From the NCBI RefSeq assembly GCF_013836145.1, contig NZ_CP057483.1, forward strand, positions 2,542,001-2,606,000: 64,000 bases of DNA, given 5' to 3'. Each line of letters starts with the position of its first letter. Position 1 is the stretch's first letter. The notes under the pieces are model-generated. The model was given only the letters and a program-made list of their open reading frames with translations. It was not told the DNA's origin and did not search any database. Below are positions 43,816-53,216 of the stretch, in pieces. Made by a program: the position numbers and the translations under genes. The stretch comes from Citrobacter sp. RHB25-C09. Its GTDB lineage: Bacteria; Pseudomonadota; Gammaproteobacteria; Enterobacterales; Enterobacteriaceae.

Positions 43816-43898
43816 AGTCTCCCCTGCGTTCAGATTCCCCTTTGCCCTCACTATGGCTCAAGGAAGGAGCCTGAAGCAACACCAGAAGAGAGTAACCA

Positions 43899-44213
43899 CT
43901 ACACCTGCATCGCCATGACTTCCTGGTACGCCGCAACCAGTTTGTTACGCACCTGGATCCCCATCTGCATGGAGACAGAGGCTTTCTGCATATCGGCCAT
44001 CACGTCATTGAGCGCAATGCCAGGCTCGCCGAGTGTAAATTTCTCTGCCTGCACGCGGGAGGCATTTTGCGTATCGCTGATGCGGTCCAGCGCGGCGTGC
44101 AGTTGTCCGGCAAAACTCACCGTCGGTTGAGGCATCACTTCTTGCGCGCGAGCACCCATCGCCGTGGCCTGGAGCTGGCTGAGAACCCCTTCAATTCCCT
44201 GTATTGCTGACAT
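43899..44213 (-). CDS. fliE: Flagellar hook-basal body junction protein FliE
   Basis: FliE joins the MS ring to the rod and is exported through the flagellar type III system. The 104-residue protein starts MSAIQGIEGVLSQLQATAM and ends VRNKLVAAYQEVMAMQV. As in E. coli it is a single gene that diverges from fliF, with about 215 bases between that should hold the FlhDC-dependent promoters. Confidence 0.96.
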   Translation of the reverse strand: MSAIQGIEGVLSQLQATAMGARAQEVMPQPTVSFAGQLHAALDRISDTQNASRVQAEKFTLGEPGIALNDVMADMQKASVSMQMGIQVRNKLVAAYQEVMAMQV

Positions 44214-44429
44214 GATAACCCTCTGGATAAATTTTCACGTAGCAGAGATTACCATTTCGTCAATGAGATAAAGGCCTTAAATAGCGATAAAAAACCTCGG
44301 TTTTTGGCGCATAGAAAAAAACGAAACCACAAATAATGGCAATGTGAATTTTCCGATTTTGCTGACCCGGGAGTGAGTCTTGTTCCACTTTGCAAAAAAC
44401 GCCGTCCACGAACAGTCACGAGGTGAGAA

Positions 44430-46124
44430 ATGAGTGCGACTGCATCGGCTGCAAGCCAACCTAAACCTCTCGAATGGCTAAATCGCCTGCGTGCGAACCC
44501 CAAAATCCCTCTGATAATGGCGGGTTCCGCCGCTGTCGCTATCGTTGTGGCTATGGTGCTATGGGCCAAAGCGCCTGATTACCGCACATTGTTTAGCAAC
44601 CTTTCCGATCAGGATGGCGGCGCTATCGTCACGCAGTTGACGCAGATGAATATCCCCTATCGCTTCACGGATGGCACCGGCGCGATTGAAGTTCCGGCGG
44701 ATAAAGTCCATGAACTGCGCCTGCGTCTCGCGCAGCAAGGGCTGCCGAAAGGCGGCGCGGTGGGCTTCGAACTGCTGGATCAGGAAAAGTTCGGCATCAG
44801 TCAGTTCAGTGAACAGGTCAACTATCAGCGTGCGCTAGAAGGTGAACTGGCCCGGACTGTTGAAACGCTCGGTCCGGTAAAACGCGCCCGCGTTCATCTG
44901 GCAATGCCAAAGCCCTCTCTGTTTGTCCGCGAACAAAAGTCCCCTTCCGCCTCCGTGACCGTCAACCTTGAACCGGGTCGCGCACTGGATGAAGGGCAAA
45001 TTAGTGCCGTGGTACATCTGGTTTCGAGCGCCGTTGCGGGCTTACCGCCGGGTAACGTGACGCTGGTCGATCAAAATGGTCGCCTGTTAACCCAGTCAAA
45101 TACCAACAGCCGCGATCTTAACGACGCACAGTTGAAATACGCCGGCGATGTCGAAGGCCGTATCCAGCGTCGTATCGAAGCTATTCTGTCGCCCATTGTT
45201 GGCAATGGCAACGTTCACGCCCAGGTTACCGCACAACTCGACTTCGCCAATAAAGAGCAGACGGAAGAGCAGTACCGTCCGAACGGCGATGCGTCCCAGG
45301 CTGTACTGCGCTCTCGTCAGTTGAACGAAAGTGAGCAAACCGGTACCGGCTATCCAGGTGGGGTCCCTGGTGCGCTGTCTAATCAGCCTGCGCCAGCGAA
45401 TACCGCGCCAATCTCGACGCCGCCTGCGAATCAGCAGAATGCGCAGAACGGACAGAATGGACAGAACGCTCAGCAGCAGAACACCACGACGGCCAATGCT
45501 GGTCCGCGCAGCACTCAGCGCAATGAGACCAGTAACTACGAAGTCGACCGGACCATCCGTCATACCAAAATGAACGTCGGCGACGTACAGCGCCTGTCCG
45601 TTGCGGTGGTGGTGAACTACAAAACGCTGCCAGACGGTAAACCACTCCCGCTGACCAGCGATCAAATGAAGCAAATTGAAGAGCTGACCCGCGAGGCAAT
45701 GGGTTTCTCCGACAAGCGTGGCGACACCCTGAACGTGGTCAACTCGCCGTTTACCGCAACGGATGACAGCGCAGGCGAACTGCCGTTCTGGAAGCAACAG
45801 GCCTTTATCGAGCAGTTGATTTCTGCCGGTCGCTGGTTGCTGGTGCTGCTGGTCGCGTGGCTGCTGTGGCGTAAAGCGGTTCGTCCGCAGTTGACGCGCC
45901 GTGCAGAAGAAGCGAAAGCCGCGCAGGAACTCGCACAGATCCGTCAGGAAACGGAAGAAGCCGTCGAAGTACGCCTCAGCAAAGATGAGCAGATGCAGCA
46001 GCGCCGGGCTAACCAGCGTCTGGGTGCTGAAGTGATGAGTCAGCGTATTCGTGAAATGTCAGATAACGATCCGCGCGTCGTGGCGCTGGTCATTCGCCAG
46101 TGGATGAGTAACGATCATGAGTAA
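44430..46124 (+). CDS. fliF: Flagellar MS-ring protein FliF
   Basis: FliF forms the inner-membrane MS ring, the base of the flagellum. It has an N-terminal membrane helix (LIMAGSAAVAIVVAMVLW), YscJ-like ring-building domains (about 50-220, LPKGGAVGFELLDQEKFG), a low-complexity central segment of Asn/Gln repeats (about 325-365, NAQNGQNGQNAQQQN), a second membrane helix (WLLVLLVAWLLW) and the C-terminal FliG-binding tail. At 564 residues it is slightly longer than in E. coli. It overlaps fliG by eight bases. Confidence 0.96.
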   Translation: MSATASAASQPKPLEWLNRLRANPKIPLIMAGSAAVAIVVAMVLWAKAPDYRTLFSNLSDQDGGAIVTQLTQMNIPYRFTDGTGAIEVPADKVHELRLRLAQQGLPKGGAVGFELLDQEKFGISQFSEQVNYQRALEGELARTVETLGPVKRARVHLAMPKPSLFVREQKSPSASVTVNLEPGRALDEGQISAVVHLVSSAVAGLPPGNVTLVDQNGRLLTQSNTNSRDLNDAQLKYAGDVEGRIQRRIEAILSPIVGNGNVHAQVTAQLDFANKEQTEEQYRPNGDASQAVLRSRQLNESEQTGTGYPGGVPGALSNQPAPANTAPISTPPANQQNAQNGQNGQNAQQQNTTTANAGPRSTQRNETSNYEVDRTIRHTKMNVGDVQRLSVAVVVNYKTLPDGKPLPLTSDQMKQIEELTREAMGFSDKRGDTLNVVNSPFTATDDSAGELPFWKQQAFIEQLISAGRWLLVLLVAWLLWRKAVRPQLTRRAEEAKAAQELAQIRQETEEAVEVRLSKDEQMQQRRANQRLGAEVMSQRIREMSDNDPRVVALVIRQWMSNDHE

Positions 46125-47115
46125 TACCCTTACCGGTACCGATAAAAGCGTCATCCTGCTGATGACCATTGGCGAGGATCGTGCGGCAGAGGTGTTTAAA
46201 CACCTCTCCCAGCGCGAAGTGCAGACCCTGAGTGCAGCGATGGCTAACGTTCGCCAAATCTCTAACCAGCAGTTGACCGAAGTGCTGGCTGAATTTGAGC
46301 AAGAAGCTGAACAGTTTGCGGCGCTCAACGTCAACGCCAACGAATATCTGCGTTCCGTACTGGTGAAAGCGCTGGGCGAAGAACGTGCCGCCAGTCTGCT
46401 GGAGGATATTCTTGAAACTCGCGATACCGCCAGCGGCATTGAAACGCTCAACTTTATGGAGCCGCAAAGCGCCGCCGACCTTATTCGCGACGAACACCCG
46501 CAGATTATCGCCACCATTCTGGTACACCTCAAACGCGGCCAGGCTGCCGATATTCTGGCATTGTTCGACGAACGCCTGCGCCACGATGTGATGCTGCGTA
46601 TCGCTACTTTCGGCGGCGTACAGCCAGCCGCGTTGGCGGAACTGACGGAAGTGCTCAATGGCCTGCTCGACGGCCAGAATCTCAAGCGCAGCAAAATGGG
46701 CGGCGTGAGAACCGCGGCAGAAATTATCAACCTGATGAAAACGCAGCAGGAAGAAGCGGTTATCAGCGCAGTACGCGAATTCGACGGTGAACTGGCGCAG
46801 AAAATTATCGACGAGATGTTCCTGTTCGAAAACCTGGTCGATGTGGACGATCGCAGTATCCAGCGCCTGCTCCAGGAAGTGGATTCCGAGTCGTTGCTGG
46901 TCGCACTGAAAGGTGCAGAACAGCCGCTGCGCGAGAAGTTCCTGCGCAACATGTCGCAACGTGCTGCGGATATCCTGCGCGACGACCTTGCTAACCGTGG
47001 TCCGGTACGTCTGTCGCAGGTGGAGAACGAACAGAAAGCAATTCTGCTTATTGTGCGTCGTCTGGCGGAAACCGGCGAGATGGTAATTGGCAGCGGCGAG
47101 GATACCTATGTCTAA
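46117..47115 (+). CDS. fliG: Flagellar motor switch protein FliG
   Basis: FliG is the switch subunit that contacts MotA and converts proton flow into torque. The N, middle (EHPQIIATILVHL, the EHPQ motif) and C-terminal domains (with charged torque residues in DDRSIQRLLQEVDSESLLVALKG) are complete in 332 residues. It overlaps both fliF and fliH by eight bases. Confidence 0.97.
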   Translation: MSNTLTGTDKSVILLMTIGEDRAAEVFKHLSQREVQTLSAAMANVRQISNQQLTEVLAEFEQEAEQFAALNVNANEYLRSVLVKALGEERAASLLEDILETRDTASGIETLNFMEPQSAADLIRDEHPQIIATILVHLKRGQAADILALFDERLRHDVMLRIATFGGVQPAALAELTEVLNGLLDGQNLKRSKMGGVRTAAEIINLMKTQQEEAVISAVREFDGELAQKIIDEMFLFENLVDVDDRSIQRLLQEVDSESLLVALKGAEQPLREKFLRNMSQRAADILRDDLANRGPVRLSQVENEQKAILLIVRRLAETGEMVIGSGEDTYV

Positions 47116-47812
47116 TCAGCTGCCATGGAAAATCTGGACCCCGGACGACCTCGCCCCGCCGCTGGCCGAGTTTGTGCCCATGGCACAGAATGACGAACCG
47201 TTGGCGGATACTGACGAGCCGGAGATCAGTCCCGAACTCCAGCTTGAGCAGCAGCTCGCGCAAATTAAAATCCAGGCTCATGAACAAGGTTACAACGCGG
47301 GACTGGTGGAAGGCCGCCAGGCCGGCCATGAGCAGGGTTATCAGGAAGGGTTGGCGCAAGGGCTGGAGGAAGGTCAGGCACAAGCCCGTTCTCAGCAGGC
47401 GCCGATTCATGCCCGCATGCAGCAGCTGGTCAGTGAATTCCAGAATACCCTGGATGCGCTGGACAGCGTTATCGCTTCCCGCCTGATGCAAATGGCGTTG
47501 GAAGCCGCGCGACAGGTGATCGGCCAAACGCCGGTCGTGGACAATTCCGCCCTGATTAAACAGATTCAGCAGCTCCTTCAACAGGAGCCATTGTTCGCCG
47601 GTAAACCCCAGCTTCGCGTACATCCGGACGACCTGCAGCGCGTAGAGGAGATGCTCGGTGCGACCCTCAGCCTGCACGGCTGGCGTTTGCGTGGCGACCC
47701 GTCGCTGCATCACGGCGGCTGTAAAGTTTCGGCCGACGAGGGCGATCTCGATGCCAGCGTCGCAACCCGCTGGCAAGAACTCTGCCGTCTGGCAGCGCCA
47801 GGAGTGGTTTGA
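47108..47812 (+). CDS. fliH: Flagellar export ATPase regulator FliH
   Basis: FliH binds FliI and holds it at the export gate. The middle shows repeated GxxxG-type spacing (GYNAGLVEGRQAGHEQGYQEGL), typical for the FliH helix, and the C-terminal domain binds FliI. I start at MSNQLPWKIWTPDD, overlapping fliG; the seven codons upstream are not supported. Length is 234 residues. Confidence 0.95.
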   Translation: MSNQLPWKIWTPDDLAPPLAEFVPMAQNDEPLADTDEPEISPELQLEQQLAQIKIQAHEQGYNAGLVEGRQAGHEQGYQEGLAQGLEEGQAQARSQQAPIHARMQQLVSEFQNTLDALDSVIASRLMQMALEAARQVIGQTPVVDNSALIKQIQQLLQQEPLFAGKPQLRVHPDDLQRVEEMLGATLSLHGWRLRGDPSLHHGGCKVSADEGDLDASVATRWQELCRLAAPGVV

Positions 47813-49182
47813 TGACGACACGCCTGACCCGCTGGCTCAACACGCTGGATAATTTCGAAAGTAAAATGACGCAGCTTCCCAGCGTACGCCGCTATGGTCG
47901 GCTGACTCGCGCAACCGGGCTTGTGCTTGAAGCCACCGGACTGCAATTGCCGCTTGGCGCGACCTGCGTTATTGAGCGTCAGGACGGCGGCGAAACCCAG
48001 GAAGTGGAAAGCGAAGTGGTCGGCTTTAACGGCCAGCGCCTGTTTCTGATGCCTCTTGAAGAGGTGGAAGGCATTCTGCCCGGTGCCCGCGTATATGCCA
48101 AAAATATCGCCGGTGAAGGCCTGCATAGTGGCAAACAGTTACCGCTAGGACCCTCGCTGCTCGGCCGCGTTCTCGATGGCAGCGGCAAGCCTCTTGACGG
48201 CCTCCCCTCCCCCGATACCACTGAAACCGGGGCGCTGATTACCCAACCGTTTAACCCGCTTCAGCGTACGCCGATTGAGCATGTACTGGATACAGGCGTT
48301 CGGCCGATCAACGCCCTGCTTACCGTAGGTCGCGGTCAGCGTATGGGGCTGTTTGCCGGTTCCGGCGTCGGGAAAAGCGTGCTGTTGGGGATGATGGCGC
48401 GTTATACCCGCGCAGATGTCATTGTCGTGGGGCTCATTGGCGAGCGTGGACGCGAAGTAAAAGATTTTATCGAAAACATTTTGGGCGCTGATGGCCGCGC
48501 GCGTTCGGTGGTGATTGCCGCGCCTGCTGACGTCTCTCCGCTACTGCGTATGCAAGGAGCAGCCTATGCCACCCGTATCGCCGAAGATTTTCGCGATCGC
48601 GGCCAGCATGTGTTGCTGATCATGGATTCGCTCACCCGTTACGCGATGGCGCAGCGTGAAATCGCCCTTGCCATCGGCGAACCACCCGCCACCAAAGGGT
48701 ACCCCCCTTCCGTGTTTGCCAAACTGCCCGCGCTGGTTGAACGCGCCGGGAATGGTATCCACGGCGGCGGCTCCATCACCGCGTTTTACACGGTACTGAC
48801 CGAAGGGGATGACCAGCAGGACCCTATCGCCGATTCGGCGCGAGCGATCCTCGACGGTCACATTGTGCTGTCGCGCCGTCTGGCTGAGGCCGGGCACTAT
48901 CCGGCCATTGATATTGAAGCCTCCATCAGCCGTGCAATGACCGCGCTGATTAGCGAACAGCATTACGCCAAAGCCCGTCATTTTAAGCAGTTGCTATCGA
49001 GCTTTCAGCGCAACCGCGATCTGGTTAGCGTCGGTGCTTACGCCAAAGGCAGCGACCCGATGCTCGATAAGGCAATCGCACTCTGGCCACAGCTGGAGGC
49101 ATTTCTGCAGCAAGGTATTTTTGAACGGGCCGACTGGGAAGATTCCCTGCAGGCTCTCGATCTGATTTTCCCGGCGATGTGA
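47812..49182 (+). CDS. fliI: Flagellum-specific ATPase FliI
   Basis: FliI is the hexameric ATPase of flagellar type III export, related to F1-beta. Walker A reads GLFAGSGVGKSVLLG and Walker B VLLIMDSLTRYA. The start is the ATG that shares one base with the fliH stop (TGATG), giving 456 residues. A TTG one codon earlier is less likely. Confidence 0.97.
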   Translation: MTTRLTRWLNTLDNFESKMTQLPSVRRYGRLTRATGLVLEATGLQLPLGATCVIERQDGGETQEVESEVVGFNGQRLFLMPLEEVEGILPGARVYAKNIAGEGLHSGKQLPLGPSLLGRVLDGSGKPLDGLPSPDTTETGALITQPFNPLQRTPIEHVLDTGVRPINALLTVGRGQRMGLFAGSGVGKSVLLGMMARYTRADVIVVGLIGERGREVKDFIENILGADGRARSVVIAAPADVSPLLRMQGAAYATRIAEDFRDRGQHVLLIMDSLTRYAMAQREIALAIGEPPATKGYPPSVFAKLPALVERAGNGIHGGGSITAFYTVLTEGDDQQDPIADSARAILDGHIVLSRRLAEAGHYPAIDIEASISRAMTALISEQHYAKARHFKQLLSSFQRNRDLVSVGAYAKGSDPMLDKAIALWPQLEAFLQQGIFERADWEDSLQALDLIFPAM

Positions 49183-49203
49183 TAAAGCAGGAGGGTAATG
49201 GTC

Positions 49204-49647
49204 ATGGCAGAACACAGTGCACTGGCAACACTCAAAGATCTCGCCGAAAAAGAGGTAGATAGCGCCGCACAGCTATTAGGCGAAATGCGACGTGGCTTCC
49301 AGCAGGCGGAAGAGCAACTGACAATGCTGCTCGACTACCAGAACGAGTACCGTAACAACCTGAACAATGACATGAGTCAGGGGATCGCCAGTAATCGCTG
49401 GATTAACTATCAGCAGTTTATTCAGACACTGGAAAAAGCGGTGGATCAACACCGGCAGCAGCTTACGCAATGGACGCAAAAAGTTGACCAGGCGCTCAAC
49501 GTCTGGCGAGAAAAGAAACAACGCCTTCAGGCCTGGCAGACGCTACAGGACAGACAAAGCGAGGCCGCGCTCCTGGCAGAAAACCGCCTGGATCAGAAAA
49601 AAATGGATGAATTCGCTCAGCGTGCAGCAATGAGGAAACCGGAATGA
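49204..49647 (+). CDS. fliJ: Flagellar export chaperone FliJ
   Basis: FliJ is a coiled-coil protein that enters the FliI hexamer like the F1 gamma stalk and escorts export substrates. The 147 residues are almost all helix with heptads (DQHRQQLTQWTQKVDQALN). The start MAEHSALATLKDL follows AGGAGGGTAATGGTC. It overlaps fliK by four bases. Confidence 0.95.
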   Translation: MAEHSALATLKDLAEKEVDSAAQLLGEMRRGFQQAEEQLTMLLDYQNEYRNNLNNDMSQGIASNRWINYQQFIQTLEKAVDQHRQQLTQWTQKVDQALNVWREKKQRLQAWQTLQDRQSEAALLAENRLDQKKMDEFAQRAAMRKPE

Positions 49648-50849
49648 TTGTCATACCCCAACTGGTCGCAACTGATACAGAACTGACTACCGGCCTGCCA
49701 TCCGGAAAAATGGCCGACTCCGCACAGGATTTCCTGGCATTGCTGGCTGGCGCACTTGGTGCTGATGGCGCACAAGGTCAGGATGGTTCGCTGACGCTCG
49801 CCGATCTTCGCGCCGCCAGCGGTAAGCTGCCAAACGGATTACTGGCGCAGGAGAGCGACACTTCGCATGCCGTTAACCTCGCTGACCTGCTCGCGGGAAA
49901 AGAAGCCTCCCCGGATGCACTGGTGAAAGGACTGAGTGAGGCGCAGCAATTGCTCGCATCACTGACCCCAGCGCAGAAATCAACCACGCTGGCGGCCCTG
50001 AGTCAGTCAGTACGCCTTGACGAAGATAAACCGGCCTTGAGCGATGACGATCTCGCAAACCTGAGTGCCCTCTTCGCGATGCTGCCGGTCCCGACGGCAA
50101 CGGCGCCTGTCGCGACAAGCAAAAACGCCAGTACCGTGGATAGCGTACTGAAAGGCAGCGACCGCGCCACACCATCCGGCCTCGGCAATGCATTCGCGGC
50201 GGGTGAATCGCTAAAAGGGAATATCGGCGCGGCGGCACAAGAGAATGTCCCGACAGGGTCAAAAGAACAATTGCTGGCACCTGTGGTCGCACAAACAGCG
50301 GCACCTGCCGGAGCGGATTCATCCCCGTCGGCTATGGCGACCAGCGTGGCGATGGCCCCCGTGTCTTCATCTTCTCCGCAGCCTACACTTCCCGCTAATA
50401 CGGCTCCAGTATTGAGCGCGCCGCTGGGCAGTGGTGAGTGGCAGCAGTCGCTCAGCCAGCACATCACCCTGTTTACCCGTCAGGGCCAGCAAAGTGCTGA
50501 ACTGCGTCTGCACCCGGAAGACCTGGGCCAGGTGCAGATCTCCCTGAAGCTTGAGGACAATCATGCGCAGCTGCAAATGATCTCTGCCCACAGTCACGTC
50601 CGTGCCGCGCTGGAAGCCGCACTGCCTGTATTGCGCACGCAACTGGCAGAAAGCGGCATCCAGTTGGGTCAAAGCAGTATTAGTAGTGAAAGCTTTGCTG
50701 GTCAACAGCACGCTTTTTCGCAACAGCAGCATGGCGCATCGACGCCTGGCCAGCAGACGCCATTAGCGGACGATGAAAGTGAACTGGCGGTTCCCGCCTC
50801 GCTTCAGGCCGCGGCTCGCGGCACTGGCGCCGTCGATATCTTCGCCTAA
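49644..50849 (+). CDS. fliK: Flagellar hook-length control protein FliK
   Basis: FliK is the secreted molecular ruler that sets hook length and switches export from hook to filament subunits. The N-terminal export signal and long Ala/Pro/Ser-rich linker (about 130-260) are variable. The C-terminal switch domain (about 265-370, LRLHPEDLGQVQISLKLED and ALPVLRTQLAESGIQLG) is conserved. At 401 residues it is nearer to Salmonella (405) than E. coli (375). It is the last gene of the fliF operon. Confidence 0.95.
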   Translation: MIVIPQLVATDTELTTGLPSGKMADSAQDFLALLAGALGADGAQGQDGSLTLADLRAASGKLPNGLLAQESDTSHAVNLADLLAGKEASPDALVKGLSEAQQLLASLTPAQKSTTLAALSQSVRLDEDKPALSDDDLANLSALFAMLPVPTATAPVATSKNASTVDSVLKGSDRATPSGLGNAFAAGESLKGNIGAAAQENVPTGSKEQLLAPVVAQTAAPAGADSSPSAMATSVAMAPVSSSSPQPTLPANTAPVLSAPLGSGEWQQSLSQHITLFTRQGQQSAELRLHPEDLGQVQISLKLEDNHAQLQMISAHSHVRAALEAALPVLRTQLAESGIQLGQSSISSESFAGQQHAFSQQQHGASTPGQQTPLADDESELAVPASLQAAARGTGAVDIFA

Positions 50850-50864
50850 CGTCAGAGGTAACAT

Positions 50865-50915
50865 GATTATCCCCGTCTTTTCCACGCTTTGTCGTGGACA
50901 GGACACGGGATAATC
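50865..50915 (+). other. 51-base imperfect hairpin between fliK and fliL
   Basis: GATTATCCC at the left pairs with GGGATAATC at the right, and inside this TCCACG pairs with CGTGGA around CTTTGT. A few bulged bases separate the two stems. No T-run follows. It sits between the fliFGHIJK and fliLMNOPQR operons and may terminate weakly, stabilise an mRNA end or hold a regulatory site. Confidence 0.6.
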
Positions 50916-50953
50916 GGCCTATATGCTGTACCGAAACAGGAAGCCCGAATCAG

Positions 50954-51421
50954 ATGACTGACTCCGCGATTAGGAAAAAGAGCAAGCGCTCAATTTGGAT
51001 CCCGCTGCTGGTAATAATTACCCTCGCCGCCTGCGCCACCGCAGGGTATAGCTACTGGCGCATGCAGAAACATTCCAGCCAGGCCGTCAGTGAACAGCCG
51101 CCTCCTCCACCGGCGCCGGTGTTCTTCGCCCTGGATACGTTTACCGTCAATCTCGGTGATGCGGATCGCGTTCTGTATATCGGCATTACGCTGCGCCTGA
51201 AAGATGAAGCGACGCGTAACCGTCTTAACGATTACCTGCCAGAAGTCCGTAGCCGTCTGTTGTTACTGTTTTCACGCCAGGATGCCAGCGTGCTGGCGAC
51301 CGAAGACGGCAAACAAAAGCTGATCGCAGCGATTAAAGACACGCTTATGCCGCCACTTGTTGTCGGACAACCTAAGCAGGACGTGACTGACGTGCTGTAT
51401 ACAGCTTTCATTCTGCGGTAA
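50954..51421 (+). CDS. fliL: Flagellar basal body-associated protein FliL
   Basis: FliL is a single-span inner-membrane protein around the stator that supports torque, especially in swarming. After a basic start (MTDSAIRKKSKRSIW) comes one membrane helix (IPLLVIITLAACATAGYSYW), a Pro-rich linker (EQPPPPPAP) and a periplasmic stomatin-like domain (FTVNLGDADRVLYIGITLRL). The start used gives 155 residues; twenty in-frame codons upstream are unsupported. It heads fliLMNOPQR. Confidence 0.95.
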   Translation: MTDSAIRKKSKRSIWIPLLVIITLAACATAGYSYWRMQKHSSQAVSEQPPPPPAPVFFALDTFTVNLGDADRVLYIGITLRLKDEATRNRLNDYLPEVRSRLLLLFSRQDASVLATEDGKQKLIAAIKDTLMPPLVVGQPKQDVTDVLYTAFILR

Positions 51422-51425
51422 AGAC

Positions 51426-52433
51426 ATGGGCGATAGTATTCTTTCTCAGGCTGAAATCGATGCGCTGCTCAACGGTGACAGCGATACCAAAGACGAACCG
51501 ATTCCCGGTACCGGGGGCGACAGTGACATTCGCCCCTACGATCCCAATACCCAACGTCGCGTAGTCCGTGAACGTTTACAGGCGCTGGAGATCATCAACG
51601 AACGTTTCGCACGTCAGTTCCGTATGGGGCTGTTTAACCTGCTCAGACGGAGTCCGGATATTACGGTTGGTGCCATCCGCATTCAGCCATATCACGAATT
51701 TGCGCGTAACCTGCCGGTTCCGACTAACCTGAACTTGATCCACCTGAAACCACTTCGCGGCACCGGTCTGGTGGTGTTTTCGCCGAGTCTGGTGTTTATC
51801 GCCGTTGATAACCTGTTTGGTGGCGACGGACGTTTTCCAACCAAAGTGGAAGGTCGTGAGTTTACCCATACCGAACAGCGCGTCATTAACCGCATGCTGA
51901 AGCTGGCCCTTGAAGGCTACAGCGACGCATGGAAGGCTATCCACCCGCTGGATGTTGAATATGTTCGTTCGGAAATGCAGGTGAAGTTTACCAACATCAC
52001 GACGTCACCGAACGACATCGTGGTTAATACGCCGTTCCACGTTGAGATTGGTAACCTGACCGGCGAGTTTAATATCTGTCTGCCGTTCAGCATGATCGAG
52101 CCGCTGCGTGAACTGCTGGTTAACCCGCCGCTGGAAAACTCCCGCAATGAAGACCAGAACTGGCGTGACAATCTGGTGCGGCAGGTACAGCACTCTGAAC
52201 TGGAACTGGTGGCAAATTTTGCCGACATTCCGCTACGTCTTTCTCAAATATTAAAACTGCAACCCGGCGACGTACTGCCGATTGAAAAACCAGACCGCAT
52301 TATTGCTCATGTGGACGGTGTGCCTGTGCTGACCAGCCAATATGGCACCGTTAACGGTCAGTACGCGCTGCGCGTAGAACATTTGATAAACCCGATATTG
52401 AATTCGCTGAATGAGGAACAGCCCAATGAGTGA
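51426..52433 (+). CDS. fliM: Flagellar motor switch protein FliM
   Basis: FliM forms most of the C ring and binds phospho-CheY through its N-terminal peptide, seen as ILSQAEIDALLNGDSD. The middle CheC-like domain (about 45-240, GGDGRFPTKVEGREFT) and the C-terminal SpoA domain (about 255-325) follow. It has 335 residues. The CheY-binding peptide is intact although no cheY is in the window. It overlaps fliN by eight bases. Confidence 0.97.
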   Translation: MGDSILSQAEIDALLNGDSDTKDEPIPGTGGDSDIRPYDPNTQRRVVRERLQALEIINERFARQFRMGLFNLLRRSPDITVGAIRIQPYHEFARNLPVPTNLNLIHLKPLRGTGLVVFSPSLVFIAVDNLFGGDGRFPTKVEGREFTHTEQRVINRMLKLALEGYSDAWKAIHPLDVEYVRSEMQVKFTNITTSPNDIVVNTPFHVEIGNLTGEFNICLPFSMIEPLRELLVNPPLENSRNEDQNWRDNLVRQVQHSELELVANFADIPLRLSQILKLQPGDVLPIEKPDRIIAHVDGVPVLTSQYGTVNGQYALRVEHLINPILNSLNEEQPNE

Positions 52434-52839
52434 CATTAATAATCCGTCTGATGACAACGCTGGCGCATTGGACGATCTGTGGGCTGACGCGTTAAACGAG
52501 CAAAAAGCGATCCCTGGCAAAAGTGCCGCCGATGCGGTTTTTCAACAGCTTGGCGTGAGTGATGTGAGTGGAACGCTGCAGGATATCGACCTGATCATGG
52601 ATATCCCGGTCAAGCTGACCGTGGAATTGGGCCGTACGCGTATGACCATCAAAGAACTGCTGCGCCTGACGCAAGGTTCCGTCGTGGCGCTGGATGGTCT
52701 CGCAGGCGAGCCACTGGATATCCTGATCAACGGTTATCTGATTGCCCAGGGTGAAGTCGTGGTCGTAGCCGATAAATACGGCGTGCGTATTACCGATATC
52801 ATCACGCCGTCTGAGCGTATGCGCCGCCTGAGCCGTTAA
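52426..52839 (+). CDS. fliN: Flagellar motor switch protein FliN
   Basis: FliN is the lower C-ring subunit and docks FliH. It is mainly a SpoA domain in the C-terminal half (DIPVKLTVELGRTRMTIKEL, VVVADKYGVRITDII) with an acidic N-terminus. It has 137 residues from MSDINNPSDD. The start overlaps fliM and the stop overlaps fliO by one base. Confidence 0.97.
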   Translation: MSDINNPSDDNAGALDDLWADALNEQKAIPGKSAADAVFQQLGVSDVSGTLQDIDLIMDIPVKLTVELGRTRMTIKELLRLTQGSVVALDGLAGEPLDILINGYLIAQGEVVVVADKYGVRITDIITPSERMRRLSR

Positions 52840-53216
52840 TGATGAAAACCCAGACCACCGTTCAACACCCCCCTGCCGTTCCGGGGTCGCCGTTAATGCA
52901 GGTTAGCGGCGCCTTGCTTGGGATTATCGTATTGATCCTTGCCACGGCCTGGGTGATTAAGCGTCTGGGGTTTGCCACAAAAGGTACCGGTTCGCGGGCA
53001 CTGAAAGTCTCCGCCAGCACCTCGCTAGGCCCACGCGAGCGCGTGGTGATTGTAGACGTTGAGGATGCGCGTCTGGTACTGGGCGTCACGGCATCACAAA
53101 TCAATGTGCTACATACCCTGCCGCCCGCCCCTGTTGCAGCCGCCGAGACGACTGCTGCCCCTGCGGATTTTCAGTCCATGATGAAGAGTTTGCTTAAGCG
53201 TTCCGGGAGATCCTGA
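52839..53216 (+). CDS. fliO: Flagellar export apparatus assembly protein FliO
   Basis: FliO is a small bitopic membrane protein needed for stable assembly of the FliP ring. One membrane helix (GALLGIIVLILATAWVIKRL) is followed by a cytoplasmic domain (SLGPRERVVIVDVEDARLVLG). Tandem ATG codons lie at the fliN stop; the first gives MMKTQTTV, the Salmonella-type start. The C-terminus (SLLKRSGRS) is conserved. Confidence 0.93.
   Translation: MMKTQTTVQHPPAVPGSPLMQVSGALLGIIVLILATAWVIKRLGFATKGTGSRALKVSASTSLGPRERVVIVDVEDARLVLGVTASQINVLHTLPPAPVAAAETTAAPADFQSMMKSLLKRSGRS

Noticed and set aside
45427..45480. Short direct repeats of CAGAATG/CAGAACG units, possible tandem repeat or CRISPR-like array
   Set aside because: They encode the Asn/Gln-rich linker of FliF in frame; no spacers or regular unit lengths are seen, so it is protein low complexity.
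46059..46959. Two long minus-strand open frames (about 290 codons each) opposite fliG
   Set aside because: They lie wholly over an intact, highly conserved fliG with its own reading frame, have low-complexity Ser/Arg- or His/Gln-rich translations, and lack ribosome-binding sites. They arise from the codon bias of fliG.
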